Assembly: GCA_030835925.1 (NCBI GenBank)
Contig: JAURQW010000026.1
Coordinates: forward strand, 1 to 36,827
Reading direction: 5' to 3'
Length of the DNA: 36,827 bases
From: Gammaproteobacteria bacterium
GTDB taxonomy: Bacteria; Pseudomonadota; Gammaproteobacteria; GCA-002705445; GCA-002716945
The position numbers and the translations under genes were made by a program. Positions 17,139 to 26,477 of this stretch are shown piece after piece. The notes beneath the pieces were generated by a model. It made no database searches. It was not told the origin of the DNA and worked only from the letters and a program-made list of their open reading frames with translations. Position 1 is the stretch's first letter. Each line of letters begins with the position of its first letter.

Positions 17139-17154
17139 TGCATGTATCATGCCA
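17139..17154 (-). promoter_or_regulatory. sigma-54 promoter of glnA
   Basis: On the minus strand the sequence reads TGGCATGATACATGCA. It matches the sigma-54 consensus TGGCAYR-N4-TTGCW at all but one defined position, with the -24 GG and -12 GC dinucleotides at the exact required spacing. Transcription would start near 17127, 27 bases before the glnA ATG. This agrees with ntrBC in the same operon. Confidence 0.82.
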
Positions 17155-17172
17155 ACACATATTATTAAAATT

Positions 17173-17273
17173 TGTAATGATTTAGTGCATATCAATTGTA
17201 GTTTATACATATATGCACTATTATAGATCATTCAAGTGCACTGTTAAAGGACTATATGTGTCATTATAGTGCA
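17173..17273 (-). promoter_or_regulatory. three phased NtrC-like binding sites
   Basis: Three 17-base elements centred near 17181, 17222 and 17265 each contain at least one good half of the NtrC dyad TGCACTA-N3-TAGTGCA. Site 1 (17173-17189) and site 3 (17257-17273) have a perfect TAGTGCA right half; site 2 (17214-17230) has a perfect TGCACTA left half. Centre spacings of 41 and 43 bases equal about four helical turns. Relative to the predicted start near 17127 they lie around -54, -95 and -138, typical of an enhancer. A further AGTGCACT palindrome is at 17235-17242. Confidence 0.6.
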
Positions 17274-17345
17274 TAGTATGATAGTTGATGATTATAGAAT
17301 TCTTTAATATTAAATAAAAAAAATCTAAATCATTAAAAATTACAC

Positions 17346-17351
17346 TATAAT
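17346..17351 (+). promoter_or_regulatory. -10 box for the glycyl-tRNA synthetase gene
   Basis: A consensus TATAAT lies 32 bases before the TTG start at 17384, with AAGG (17371-17374) as ribosome binding site between them. I see no good -35 hexamer at the proper distance, so the assignment rests on the -10 alone. Confidence 0.4.
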
Positions 17352-17383
17352 ATGAAATAAAAATCATCTTAAAGGTATCTCTA

Positions 17384-18745
17384 TTGGCCGCACAAAATAT
17401 GGACGAACTTGTCGCTCTTTGTAAGAGAAGAGGATTTATTTTTCAATCCAATGAAATTTATGGAGGTCTTCAGGGGTTATATGATTATGGTCCCCTTGGT
17501 GTTGAACTAAAAAATAATCTCAAGCAATCATGGTGGTCATCCATGGTATATGACAGAGATGATGTTGAAGGTTTAGATGCATCTATACTGACTCATCCTG
17601 ATGTATTGCGTTTTTCTGGCCATGAAGATACTTTTACTGATCCACTGGTAGATTGTAAAAAATGTAAATCAAGGTGGAGGTTAGATCAAATTACTGACTC
17701 CTCTTGCCCATCATGTGGATCAGCGGATCTTACAGACCCAAGACCTTTTAACTTAATGTTTAAGACAACAGTAGGCCCTGTAGATGATGGTAGTAATTTT
17801 GCATACTTGAGACCTGAAACTGCTCAACAAATTTTTATAAATTTTAAAAATGTTATCGATTCAACATCTAGATCCTTGCCTTTTGGCATAGCGCAGATTG
17901 GAAAAGCTTTTAGAAATGAAATCACACCTCGTAATTTTATTTTTAGAGTGAGAGAATTTGAACAAATGGAATTAGAGTTTTTTGTATTACCAGGTACAGA
18001 TGATGATTGGCACAAAAAATGGGTAGATAGCCGTTTAAAGTGGTGGACAGATCAAGGCATAAAAGCTAATAAGATTAAATTATTAAACATAACTGGTGAT
18101 GATTTGGCACATTATTCTAAATCAACAGTTGATATTATGTATGAATTCCCTCACGGGCTTGAAGAGTTAGAAGGAATAGCTAATAGAACAGATTTCGATT
18201 TAGGTTCTCATAGTAAGAATCAAGACGATCTAGGGTTAACCTCTAACACTCTTAAAAATAATGCTTCTAATACTAAATTAGCCATACAGGATATAGAAAA
18301 TAAAAAGCTTATTGTTCCGTATGTCATTGAACCTTCAGCAGGTGTTGATCGTGGAGTGTTAGCCATATTAAATGAAGCTTTCAATGTTGAAAAACTTGGT
18401 GATGGCAAAGAAAGGATAGTTTTGTCTTTTAAACCACATCTAGCTCCTATAAAGGCAGCAGTAATACCTCTGAAAAAAAACAATGAAGATCTTGTAAACA
18501 AAGCGACTTCTTTAAAAAATATTTTACAAGGCTTGAGGCTCGGCAGAGTAGTTGTAGAAAATACTGGTAATATTGGCAAAAACTATCGCAAGCATGATGA
18601 GATTGGGACGCCAATATGTATCACAATTGATTTTGATACTCTAGAGAAGGACATTGTTACAATTAGAGATAGAGATACAATGAAACAGGAGAAACTCGAA
18701 TTATCTAAAGTAGCTGATTATTTTAGAAACTTTTTATTATCGTGA
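17384..18745 (+). CDS. glyS: glycyl-tRNA synthetase, single-chain homodimeric type
   Basis: Charges tRNA-Gly. This is the class II homodimeric enzyme (GlyQS type), not the alpha/beta heterotetramer usual in Gammaproteobacteria. Evidence is the N-terminal [16 protein letters not shown], a zinc ribbon-like CKKCKSRW...CPSCG near residues 93-119, motif 2 [20 protein letters not shown], motif 3 [13 protein letters not shown], and a C-terminal anticodon-binding domain. At 453 residues it matches the shorter bacterial members. Start is TTG 17384, set by AAGG nine bases upstream; ATG 17399 is the next choice. Its stop overlaps the gmhB start. Confidence 0.95.
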   Translation: MAAQNMDELVALCKRRGFIFQSNEIYGGLQGLYDYGPLGVELKNNLKQSWWSSMVYDRDDVEGLDASILTHPDVLRFSGHEDTFTDPLVDCKKCKSRWRLDQITDSSCPSCGSADLTDPRPFNLMFKTTVGPVDDGSNFAYLRPETAQQIFINFKNVIDSTSRSLPFGIAQIGKAFRNEITPRNFIFRVREFEQMELEFFVLPGTDDDWHKKWVDSRLKWWTDQGIKANKIKLLNITGDDLAHYSKSTVDIMYEFPHGLEELEGIANRTDFDLGSHSKNQDDLGLTSNTLKNNASNTKLAIQDIENKKLIVPYVIEPSAGVDRGVLAILNEAFNVEKLGDGKERIVLSFKPHLAPIKAAVIPLKKNNEDLVNKATSLKNILQGLRLGRVVVENTGNIGKNYRKHDEIGTPICITIDFDTLEKDIVTIRDRDTMKQEKLELSKVADYFRNFLLS

Positions 18746-19281
18746 TAAAGCAAAAATATATTATTCTAGATAGAGATGGAGTTATCAATAAGGATAGTCC
18801 AGATTACATTAAAACACCTAATGACTTCAGTCCGTTACCTAGGAGTCTTTCAGCTATAAAACTACTTACAGATAATGACTTTAGTATCATAATAATCTCT
18901 AATCAGTCAGGGATAAATCAAGATCTTATTTCGCCATCAAACTTCATCCAAATAAACTTAAAAATGATATCCCTTATTGAGAAGTCTGGCGGAGCAATAT
19001 CTGCCTTATTATATTGTCCATCATTGTCATCTTCTGATAGTTTTAACAGAAAACCTCAACCGGGAATGTATATTGATATAGCTGATAGAATGAATATTAA
19101 TTTGACATCTTGTTATGCTATCGGAGATTCGCCTCGTGACATTGAAGCAGCTCGTGCTGTCAATTGTAAAGCTTTAGGGGTTCTCACCGGCAATGGCAGA
19201 GAGATACAAAAAAATAATAAATACGATATCCCTATATTTAATGATCTATATGAAGCTGCAGAATTTGTAATATCAAAGTAA
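18742..19281 (+). CDS. gmhB: D-glycero-beta-D-manno-heptose-1,7-bisphosphate 7-phosphatase
   Basis: HAD-superfamily phosphatase in the ADP-heptose branch of lipopolysaccharide core synthesis. HAD motif I is [12 protein letters not shown] (nucleophile Asp10, general acid Asp12), motif II is IIISNQSGI, and the C-terminal motif is [10 protein letters not shown]. The region [19 protein letters not shown] is the substrate loop; only one of the usual loop cysteines and no full zinc set is obvious. 179 residues, normal length. The GTG start overlaps the glycyl-tRNA synthetase stop (GTGA), so it is translationally coupled, as in other Gammaproteobacteria where gmhB follows glyS. Confidence 0.9.
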   Translation: MIKQKYIILDRDGVINKDSPDYIKTPNDFSPLPRSLSAIKLLTDNDFSIIIISNQSGINQDLISPSNFIQINLKMISLIEKSGGAISALLYCPSLSSSDSFNRKPQPGMYIDIADRMNINLTSCYAIGDSPRDIEAARAVNCKALGVLTGNGREIQKNNKYDIPIFNDLYEAAEFVISK

Positions 19282-19285
19282 TATT

Positions 19286-20314
19286 TTATGGCGCAGGGTT
19301 TGGTATATCATTATGTATATTATTAATTTCATCTATTATCTCATCGCTGAGATCAATATCTATGCTTTCAATGTTTTCTCTTAATTGAGATATTGTTGTC
19401 GCTCCAATAATGTTGCTTGTCAAAAACGGTCTAGTGTTGACAAAAGCTAAAGCCAGCTGAGTTAAAGATAGGTCATATTTTTTTGCAACAGCTAAATATT
19501 TTTTTGTTGCAGTTATGCATTTCTCATTATTATATCTTGTGAACCATTCACCATATAAACCTAACCTCGAATCTTTAGGAATATTATCGATGTATTTACC
19601 TGTTAACATTCCAAAACCCAAAGGTGAGTATGCCAATAACCCGATATTTTCTCTGTAAGATATTTCAGATAAACCTACCTCATAAATTCTATTTAATAAT
19701 CCATATGGATTTTGTATAGATTGCACTCTTGCTAAAGATTTGTTATTGGATACTCTTAGATACTCTTGAACCCCCCATGGTGTTTCATTGGATATGCCTA
19801 CATATCTTATTTTCCCTGACTTAACTGCATCATCAAGAGCAGTCAAGGTTTCTTCAATTGTGACACCGAAATTATCAGAGCAAGTATATCCTAATCGGCC
19901 AAAATAGTTCGTGTCTCTCTCCGGCCAGTGTGTTTGATACAAATCTATGTAATCAGTATTTAATCTTTTTAGAGAATCATCTATTGCTTTTGTAACATGA
20001 TCTTTGCTAAGCCTAGACCCGCCTCTCACATACTCCATCCCTGGTCCAGCGATTTTAGTAGCTAAGAAATAAGAGTCCCTGTTATTATGTTTTTTTATCC
20101 AGCTACCGATATACTTTTCTGTAAGCCCTTGAGTTTCTTTTTTTGGTGGTATTGCATACATCTCTGCTGTATCTATAAAATTAATACCATTCTCTAAAGC
20201 AAAAGATAGCTGCTCATGAGCTTCTTTTTCAGTATTTTGCTCTCCAAATGTCATCGTACCCAAACAAATAGCACTAACTTTTAAACCAGTGTCACCTAAA
20301 ATCTTATACTTCAA
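19286..20314 (-). CDS. tas: NADP(H)-dependent aldo/keto reductase, Tas-like
   Basis: TIM-barrel oxidoreductase closely resembling E. coli Tas: MKYKILGDTGLKVSAICLGT, TMTFGEQN, FIDTAEMYAIPP, ETQGLTEKYIGSW, DLYQTHWPERDTNYFG, GISNETPWGV and the C-terminal NIIGATT. Catalytic Asp, Tyr (in AEMY), Lys (in ATKI) and His (in THWP) are all present. Length 342, equal to Tas. The physiological substrate of this group is unclear; E. coli tas was found by suppression of a tyrosine auxotroph. It is convergent with gmhB, 4 bases apart. Confidence 0.92.
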   Translation of the reverse strand: MKYKILGDTGLKVSAICLGTMTFGEQNTEKEAHEQLSFALENGINFIDTAEMYAIPPKKETQGLTEKYIGSWIKKHNNRDSYFLATKIAGPGMEYVRGGSRLSKDHVTKAIDDSLKRLNTDYIDLYQTHWPERDTNYFGRLGYTCSDNFGVTIEETLTALDDAVKSGKIRYVGISNETPWGVQEYLRVSNNKSLARVQSIQNPYGLLNRIYEVGLSEISYRENIGLLAYSPLGFGMLTGKYIDNIPKDSRLGLYGEWFTRYNNEKCITATKKYLAVAKKYDLSLTQLALAFVNTRPFLTSNIIGATTISQLRENIESIDIDLSDEIIDEINNIHNDIPNPAP

Positions 20315-20414
20315 TATAACCCCCCAAGACAGTGTCTAAATATTATGATAGTATATATTTGCTTATTTATACATATATCTACCAATTAAAACTAGGGGTG
20401 AATACATTAACTTT

Positions 20415-21776
20415 TTGATCAACATTAAAACAATGCTATTGAATTTTAGCAGTTGGCTCCCTGAGTCATTGATGAATAGAGAATATCTTACTAGAGATGT
20501 CATCGCAGGCACCACAATAGCAATGATAATAATTCCGCAATCTATGGCATATGCAACATTAGCGGATGTACCTCCAGTTTATGGATTATATGCAGCCTTA
20601 CTGCCAGTAGCAGTAGCAGCTTTTTTTGGATCTTCCAGGTACTTGGCAACAGGTCCCGTTGCTATGGTTTGCTTATTAACATCTGTGGCCATATCTTCGC
20701 TTTCTTTCGGTGACACTTCTTTGTACATTACCTATGCTGTTATTTTAGCGATGACTGTAGGAGTATTTCAAATTGCATTATCTTTAGTTAGAGCTGGAAA
20801 TGTTTTTGATAAAATACCGGAACATGTCTTGCTAGGATTTACATCTGCAGCTGCTTTGATAATAGCAACTTCACAGTTGAGTAAAGTATTTGGGTTGTCT
20901 AAAATATCTTTAAGTGACTTATCAAACATAAATCAACTCCTCACTGAAACACCAATCAGCTTTGAAGCTTTCTTTCTTTCAATAATAGTTCTGTCTCTTA
21001 TGTATATCATTAAATATAAATTTACAAAATTTATGACTTTTAGTAACCTTGCTGTTTTCTTTGCTGTTTTGTTTTCAATACTCTTTGCATCAAATTATTC
21101 TTACAATGGACCAATTGTTGGTTTTATACCGTCTGGGATTCCCGAAATGACATTGCCGTCTCTACAGGTTTTTACAGGCTCAATCCCTATGTTAATTATT
21201 CATACAGTAATTATCGCCTTCGTAGGATTTATGGAGGCTATTGCAATCGCAAAACAGCTATATGTAAAGAAACCACCAAAAGATCAGAACGGCGTTGAAC
21301 TTTATAAGAATCCTACGCCTGTAGACTCTAACCAAGAGTTATTTGGACAAGGACTATCCAATATTACATCCAGTATCAGCGGAAGTATACCTGTGTCAGG
21401 TTCTTTTTCTAGGTCTGCTGTCAATGAATCTAGTGGAGCATACAGTGGACTATCATCTATAATAACTATGATAGTAGTTGGTGCAACGCTATTATTTGCC
21501 ACACCATTGTTACATAATCTCCCTGAAGCAACTTTGGGCGTTATAGTAATTTTTGCTGTCATACCACTAATTAAAGTCAAAGAATTAAATAAACTATATA
21601 GAGAAAATATAGGTCTTGGTTCAATTGCATGGTTAACATTTTTTAGTACACTTATCTTCCCTATGTTATCAATTGAATTATTCGAAGGAGTTAAAACTCA
21701 TATATGGACTGGCATAATATTTGGTTTTATTCTACACATGCTCTTCGCTAAAAAATATCCTGCTCAAGTAGAATAA
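20415..21776 (+). CDS. SulP-family anion permease without STAS domain
   Basis: Inner-membrane transporter of the SLC26/SulP family, which moves sulfate, bicarbonate or dicarboxylates. The N-terminus has the family signature DVIAGTTIAMIIIPQSMAYA and the substrate-site stretch VYGLYAALLPV. About 11-13 hydrophobic segments fill the 453 residues, with SGSIPVSGSFSRSAVN near residue 330. Typical SulP proteins continue into a cytoplasmic STAS domain of about 100 residues; this one stops just after the last membrane helix. The start is TTG 20415 or ATG 20433; neither has an ideal ribosome binding site. Substrate cannot be predicted. Confidence 0.88.
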   Translation: MINIKTMLLNFSSWLPESLMNREYLTRDVIAGTTIAMIIIPQSMAYATLADVPPVYGLYAALLPVAVAAFFGSSRYLATGPVAMVCLLTSVAISSLSFGDTSLYITYAVILAMTVGVFQIALSLVRAGNVFDKIPEHVLLGFTSAAALIIATSQLSKVFGLSKISLSDLSNINQLLTETPISFEAFFLSIIVLSLMYIIKYKFTKFMTFSNLAVFFAVLFSILFASNYSYNGPIVGFIPSGIPEMTLPSLQVFTGSIPMLIIHTVIIAFVGFMEAIAIAKQLYVKKPPKDQNGVELYKNPTPVDSNQELFGQGLSNITSSISGSIPVSGSFSRSAVNESSGAYSGLSSIITMIVVGATLLFATPLLHNLPEATLGVIVIFAVIPLIKVKELNKLYRENIGLGSIAWLTFFSTLIFPMLSIELFEGVKTHIWTGIIFGFILHMLFAKKYPAQVE

Positions 21777-21777
21777 T

Positions 21778-22413
21778 CTATTTTCTTACAATTATATCAA
21801 ATATAAAATTTTTTCTTTTTTTACCACGCTTTTCATAATTAGTAATTGGTCTGACTCGTCTGTTTCCAAAAGACAAACTTCTACCGGTATGGTTAGATAT
21901 CATCTCTTTTGCACTGTAAGCATAATTTATATGGTCAGTTGCAAAATGTATTAAACCACCTACCCTTAGTTTTTCAAAAAATAACCTTATAGAAAAATTG
22001 TTTAAAATCCTCCTTTTTCTATGTTTATATTTTGGCCATGGGTCTGGGAAAAAAATTAATATCTCATCTAGTGATTTATCATCAAAATACTCTTCTATTA
22101 TTTCAATAGCATCACCTTGGTAAACATGTATATTATCAACATCATTTTCTTTTATATATTTATTTATATTTTTTATACCTAAGGTATATGATTCAATACA
22201 GAAGTAATTACCTTTGAAGTTTTTTTGTAGATCCATCACAGATGATCCAGTACCAAAGCCAATCTCGAGTATATTTTTTTCACTATTGGTTATATTTTTT
22301 ATAAAAGTTTTCTGATCATTAATAGGCTCATTAGATTCTTTTTTGGATAATTGTCTTGATCTATGACTATTGTAAAATTTAGGTTTTTCGGAATTATTTT
22401 TAGTCACAGACAT
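21778..22413 (-). CDS. trmB: tRNA (guanine-N7-)-methyltransferase
   Basis: Adds the 7-methyl group to G46 of many tRNAs. SAM-binding motif [15 protein letters not shown], the signature [26 protein letters not shown], and the C-terminal [10 protein letters not shown] are diagnostic. I start it at ATG 22413 ([13 protein letters not shown], 211 residues), where the minus strand has GAAGGAA just upstream; the frame stays open to 22494 but that would run 95 bases into thiG. The gene overlaps the thiG end by 14 bases, reproducing the thiS-thiG-trmB order of Pseudomonas-like bacteria. Confidence 0.94.
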   Translation of the reverse strand: MSVTKNNSEKPKFYNSHRSRQLSKKESNEPINDQKTFIKNITNSEKNILEIGFGTGSSVMDLQKNFKGNYFCIESYTLGIKNINKYIKENDVDNIHVYQGDAIEIIEEYFDDKSLDEILIFFPDPWPKYKHRKRRILNNFSIRLFFEKLRVGGLIHFATDHINYAYSAKEMISNHTGRSLSFGNRRVRPITNYEKRGKKRKNFIFDIIVRK

Positions 22414-23188
22414 TTCCTTCTTTTGGAGAGGAAGCGCTAGCATGAAATTTTTTTGGAATTCTCCCGGCATGGTAGGCATCATAACCTGACTCAACAGCTT
22501 TTTTCATAGCTGTAGCCATTAATAGTGGATCTTTAGCACATGCTATAGCGGTATTCATTAAAACTCCATCGCAACCAAGCTCCATAACTTTAGAGGCATC
22601 TGATGCAGTCCCAACGCCAGCATCAACTATGATTGGCACTGTAGAATTTTCTTTTATTGTTAGTAAGTTATATTCATTTTGAATTCCAAGACCACTACCA
22701 ATAGGTGACGCCAACGGCATTATTGAGATGCATCCTATATTTTCTAATTCTTTAGCTATTATATGATCATCAGTCGTATAAACCATTATTTTAAAATCAT
22801 CTTTGACTAATTGTTCTGCAGCTTTTAAAGTTTCTGTTACATTGGGATAAAGGGTTTTATCATCTCCTAAGACTTCAAGCTTAACAAGTTTTTCTCCTTC
22901 TAATATCTCAGCTGCTAATTGACAAGTTCTCACAGCATCTTTTGCATTATAACAACCCGCAGTATTTGGTAGAATTGTAAAAATCTTTGGATCTAAATAA
23001 TCTAGCAAATTGGGTAAACTTTTGTCTTGCCCAATATTCATTCTTCTTATTGCAACAGTTACCATTTCTGCTCCGCTATTTAATATTGCCTGTTTGGTTT
23101 CCGTGAGGTCTTTATATTTTCCAGTGCCGACGATTAGCCTCGAATTATACGATTTGTCATTAATAATTAATTTGGACACCTTAACCAC
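22400..23188 (-). CDS. thiG: thiazole synthase
   Basis: Builds the thiazole phosphate of thiamine from deoxyxylulose-5-phosphate, dehydroglycine and sulfur from ThiS thiocarboxylate. The Schiff-base lysine is Lys103 in [16 protein letters not shown]. Other family segments are [45 protein letters not shown] and [22 protein letters not shown]. The length of 262 is standard. It overlaps thiS by 8 bases and trmB by 14. Other thiamine genes are not in the window, and I see no TPP riboswitch upstream of thiS. Confidence 0.96.
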   Translation of the reverse strand: MVKVSKLIINDKSYNSRLIVGTGKYKDLTETKQAILNSGAEMVTVAIRRMNIGQDKSLPNLLDYLDPKIFTILPNTAGCYNAKDAVRTCQLAAEILEGEKLVKLEVLGDDKTLYPNVTETLKAAEQLVKDDFKIMVYTTDDHIIAKELENIGCISIMPLASPIGSGLGIQNEYNLLTIKENSTVPIIVDAGVGTASDASKVMELGCDGVLMNTAIACAKDPLLMATAMKKAVESGYDAYHAGRIPKKFHASASSPKEGNVCD

Positions 23189-23381
23189 CTCCTACAGCAT
23201 TGATAATTTCAACATTATCATTCTCTTTTAAGTTGAATGTATCATATTCAGATTTTGGTACTATTTTCTGATTAACTTCAATAGCAATATATTTGATTTC
23301 AATATTTAGATGCTCAAGCAGACCATCAATTGATATGCTATCAGGAATGATTTGAACATCTTTATTTAATATAATTCTCAT
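23181..23381 (-). CDS. thiS: sulfur carrier protein ThiS
   Basis: Ubiquitin-like sulfur carrier, 66 residues. The C-terminal Gly-Gly needed for adenylation and thiocarboxylate formation is present; the protein ends AVGGG, one glycine more than the minimal tail. [20 protein letters not shown] matches the family beta-grasp core. It overlaps thiG by 8 bases, the normal partner arrangement. Confidence 0.93.
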   Translation of the reverse strand: MRIILNKDVQIIPDSISIDGLLEHLNIEIKYIAIEVNQKIVPKSEYDTFNLKENDNVEIINAVGGG

Positions 23382-23450
23382 TTTTTCTAGATATTGTCGT
23401 TACGTAGTAAACATTTATTATACTATCTTCAAATATTATTACCTTTATTA

Positions 23451-24119
23451 TTAATCTAAAAATTTTCTAAAAAATAATCTTGATAATAAAGGCAAGAGCC
23501 CAAAGGCAGTCAATAATATAACCAAGTGTAGATCTATGGAAATATCTGATGTTAATGTGCCAATAAGTTTGTCTCCCAAAGAGACTATAATAATAGTACC
23601 CGGCAACATTCCTATTTGGCTTACGATGTAATACTGTATCGTTTTAACAGTTGTCAGCCCCATCACAAGATTAACTAAAAAAAATGGAAACAACGTACAC
23701 ATGCGTAATGCAAAAATATAATAACCACTATTTTTTCTTATGCCATCATTAATAATTTGATATTGGCGGCTATACCTGTTTTCAATAAAATCTCTGAAAA
23801 AGTATCTAGATATTAGAAAAGCAAAAGTCGCTCCTATTGAAGAAGCAAAGGATATAAGAATTATTGCAATTATGTTGTCAAAAATCATCCCAGCAAGCAA
23901 ACCAAGCACTAAAGCAACTGGCAGAGAAAGAGATGTCAGTATGATATAGGAGGTAAAAAAAATTAACTCCACTTTATAGTGGTTTGTTTGTCTATATGTC
24001 TCTATGAATAATAGGTTTTCATTAAGTGTAGTAACAATATAATTTCTAAATTCTGAGAATAGCAAAGAAACAATTATAATAAAGAATATAACAATCAGTA
24101 ATAGCTTGAGGTTTTTCAT
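23451..24119 (-). CDS. VTT/DedA-like membrane protein (TVP38/TMEM64 family)
   Basis: Polytopic inner-membrane protein of 222 residues with about five or six hydrophobic segments, beginning at residue 4. The stretch PVALVLGLLAGMIFDN followed by SFASSIGATFAFLISRYFFRD fits the VTT (SNARE-associated) domain, whose members are linked to lipid scrambling or transport and membrane homeostasis. The loop region RMCTLFPFFLVNLVMG resembles the second re-entrant half. Substrate unknown. It follows thiS-thiG-trmB's promoter side by 69 bases on the same strand. Confidence 0.82.
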   Translation of the reverse strand: MKNLKLLLIVIFFIIIVSLLFSEFRNYIVTTLNENLLFIETYRQTNHYKVELIFFTSYIILTSLSLPVALVLGLLAGMIFDNIIAIILISFASSIGATFAFLISRYFFRDFIENRYSRQYQIINDGIRKNSGYYIFALRMCTLFPFFLVNLVMGLTTVKTIQYYIVSQIGMLPGTIIIVSLGDKLIGTLTSDISIDLHLVILLTAFGLLPLLSRLFFRKFLD

Positions 24120-24253
24120 GGCTGTGACAAAACTCTTTAAATAGATTATCTATAATTTATTATGATCAAATCTATTCTAATCATATCGTAATTTAAAAAA
24201 ATTAGCAGTTAAAACTATGTTAAAATTCTTCATGTACAACTTATATAATAATA

Positions 24254-25138
24254 ATGCTCGATAAAAAGATAAAATCAACTGCTAATGAATTTAACCTTTA
24301 CGCTAAAAAGTACTTATGCTTTAAAAAAGAGAGAACAGATCTTTGGAAAGCCATGCAATATGGGCTTGTGAACGGCGGGAAGAGGATTAGACCTTTTTTA
24401 ATAATAGAGATATCAAAGACTCTAAAAATTAAAAAACACGATTATATGAAATTAGCCTTAGCAACTGAGATGATTCATGCATATTCACTAATACACGATG
24501 ACTTGCCTGGGATGGATAATGATGACTTGAGAAGAGGAAAACCAACAACACATAAAAAATATGGAGAGGCTACAGCTATATTAGCAGGCAATAGTTTACT
24601 TACGCTTTCGTTTGAAATACTCTCAAATAAAAAAATGCATCCTAGTGCACTTGTGAGGTCAAATATTATTCAAGAGCTAGCTATTATATCAGGATATAAG
24701 GGTTTAGCTGGTGGTCAATCTTATGATTTGTTATATGAAAAGAGTAAACGTGTTAGTGAAAAAGAAATAATTATGATGCATGAATTAAAAACAGCTAAGC
24801 TTTTTGAATTTTGTATGGTTGCACCCTTATTATTTACTAACAGTAAATCAGTAAAAAAAATGAATGATCTAAGAACATATGGTAAAAACTTTGGTCTTAT
24901 ATTCCAAGCAACTGATGATCTTTTAGATTTTACTGGAGAAAAAAAGTTATTAGGTAAAAGTGTTCAAAAGGATATGAAAAAAAATAAAGGAAATATTATG
25001 AAATTTAAATCTGCTGATACAGTGAAGGAATATTGTAATGATTTAGCAGTTTCTGCGACCTCACACTCAACTATGTTTAAAGATAAGAGAAATATTTTTA
25101 ATTCATTGATCTTTCATATTATAGATAGGGTTTCATAG
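24254..25138 (+). CDS. ispA: polyprenyl synthetase, IspA type
   Basis: Condenses isopentenyl diphosphate with allylic diphosphates, most likely yielding farnesyl (or geranylgeranyl) diphosphate. The first aspartate-rich motif is LIHDDLPGMDNDDLRRGKPT and the second is FQATDDLLD. GKRIRPFL is the N-terminal substrate site and GLAGGQSYDL the middle motif. Length of 294 fits IspA. The region after the second motif (GKSVQKDMKKNKGNIM) is less conserved than usual, where relatives have D-x-x-x-GK-x-T. No dxs follows; instead a lipoprotein gene begins at the next base. Confidence 0.92.
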   Translation: MLDKKIKSTANEFNLYAKKYLCFKKERTDLWKAMQYGLVNGGKRIRPFLIIEISKTLKIKKHDYMKLALATEMIHAYSLIHDDLPGMDNDDLRRGKPTTHKKYGEATAILAGNSLLTLSFEILSNKKMHPSALVRSNIIQELAIISGYKGLAGGQSYDLLYEKSKRVSEKEIIMMHELKTAKLFEFCMVAPLLFTNSKSVKKMNDLRTYGKNFGLIFQATDDLLDFTGEKKLLGKSVQKDMKKNKGNIMKFKSADTVKEYCNDLAVSATSHSTMFKDKRNIFNSLIFHIIDRVS

Positions 25139-25570
25139 TTGAAATATATTACAATAGTTATCCTATTTTCAGCTTTTATGCAATCATGCGCGACTTTACA
25201 GCCTGCTGATAAAGAAATCAAAATTAATCTATTAACTGTAGACTCAAAGCAAAATCCAATAGATGCTGTGTGTAATCTATATTCATCCTCATCTAAACTA
25301 GATGTTATTGCTCCGAAAAACTTTATGTTTGTTACTCAGTGCTCATCTATAAATATTGTTTGTAAATCTGGTCAGCTAACAGGTGAGTATGGAGTCATAG
25401 GAGAGCAGAGAAATACATCAGCAAATAATTTTATAATAAATTCTGGGATAGGTTATATTTTTGATAGAGCTATAGATGCTGTAACACCACTGGGCTCACT
25501 GATGAACTTAATGTCTAGTGATGAGGAGGACTGCATTACAGAGAGGAATATAACTATTGTTTTAGAATAA
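25139..25570 (+). CDS. hypothetical lipoprotein
   Basis: A 143-residue protein of unknown function with a short signal peptide and lipobox FMQSC (Cys at about residue 17), so probably membrane-anchored. Four further cysteines occur in the mature region (VCNLY, TQCSS, VCKSG, EDCIT), which could pair as disulfides. The region ISNIVC-like after SSINI and the Gly-rich middle resemble small surface lipoproteins with an Ig-like fold, but I cannot assign a family. The TTG start directly abuts the ispA stop, suggesting coupled translation. Confidence 0.7.
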   Translation: MKYITIVILFSAFMQSCATLQPADKEIKINLLTVDSKQNPIDAVCNLYSSSSKLDVIAPKNFMFVTQCSSINIVCKSGQLTGEYGVIGEQRNTSANNFIINSGIGYIFDRAIDAVTPLGSLMNLMSSDEEDCITERNITIVLE

Positions 25571-25591
25571 GAAACTAGTTACTGTATAAAT

Positions 25592-25816
25592 ATGTTTATT
25601 TTAGGTTTAATAGGATTTTTATTTTTTGGAGCTATTGGTTATTTTGCTTATACTTTCGGACAGTGTGTTGGTGTATTTAGTAGATTAGATAAAATCATGG
25701 ACAAGAGAATCTTTGGGGTTATATCCTTATTCTTATATCTATATTTTGTTTATATGAACCAAGCTATGCTTGTGGATGCATTTATGAAGCCAATAAATGA
25801 CTTGAGTGCTACTTAA
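25592..25816 (+). CDS. small two-helix membrane protein
   Basis: A 74-residue protein with two predicted membrane helices (about residues 2-24 and 41-58) joined by a basic loop. No family recognised. It follows the lipoprotein gene by 21 bases and its end overlaps the convergent broken gene by 8 bases. The ATG has no strong ribosome binding site, but the hydrophobic pattern supports a real gene. Confidence 0.55.
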   Translation: MFILGLIGFLFFGAIGYFAYTFGQCVGVFSRLDKIMDKRIFGVISLFLYLYFVYMNQAMLVDAFMKPINDLSAT

Positions 25817-26477
25817 TTATCGTTACTGTTTGCACAGGAGGATTCAAGTAAAGTATACATAAGCCACCACCAGTTGTAGCTTCAAGTGTGTCAGCAACAT
25901 CAAACTTAATTGACACTTTCGGCGAGTCGGTTGCTTTTGGGGTATACGGAATAGCCAGAGCTACAGTGAATGTAAATGTAGATGCACCATCAGTTTTAGC
26001 TATACCATTACTTGTATAAGTTGCCGAAAGATCTGAATAATCTCCACCACCATTTGTATCTGGCACAACCCATGACATCTCACCCAAAGTTCCACTTGGT
26101 GCAGTTTTAGCTGTTGCTGTTGCAGAAGCAGCAGTATTTGATGGAGTTACCACAGTGTTACAAGTAGTCCCACTTACATCTTCGGTACCCTTAACCTTAA
26201 AATTTACATTAACTGTTGATCGTGCATATGTATATGTTCTTCCTAGAGCAATATTAAAGTCATTCAACCATGTACCAACATCTGATCCTATTGCAGCTGA
26301 GGCAATATCAAATTATTTGGACGCAGATCCTAGAACAATAGGGTCGCTACAAGCAGATGATGAACATAATTCAAATTTTGTGACAGTAGTCTTGTATGAT
26401 GTTGGAGTTGCGGTTGCTGCAAATACAAAACTAGGCACTAGCATTAATATTATATATAGAACTTTTAACTTTGACAT
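25809..26477 (-). pseudogene. secreted protein gene broken by an in-frame stop
   Basis: The minus-strand frame from ATG 26477 encodes a clear signal peptide (MSKLKVLYIILMLVPSFVFA) and continues to residue 54 (GSASK), where TAA at 26315-26313 interrupts. The same frame then resumes without any shift (FDIASAAIGSDVGTW) and runs open to 25809, giving about 222 codons in all. The mature part is Thr/Ala/Ser-rich with four cysteines in two pairs (LCSSSAC; later TCNT and GLCILY) and looks beta-rich, like a pilin- or adhesin-type exported protein. One base change would restore it. The ATG overlaps the stop of the barrel gene (TAATG). It may be a recent pseudogene or a sequencing error. Confidence 0.72.

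Noticed and set aside
22414-22494. Upstream start for trmB inside thiG
   Set aside because: The added residues come from thiG coding sequence in another frame and do not resemble TrmB.
23382-23450. Possible TPP riboswitch upstream of thiS
   Set aside because: The gap is only 69 bases and lacks the conserved TPP aptamer core sequences on the minus strand.
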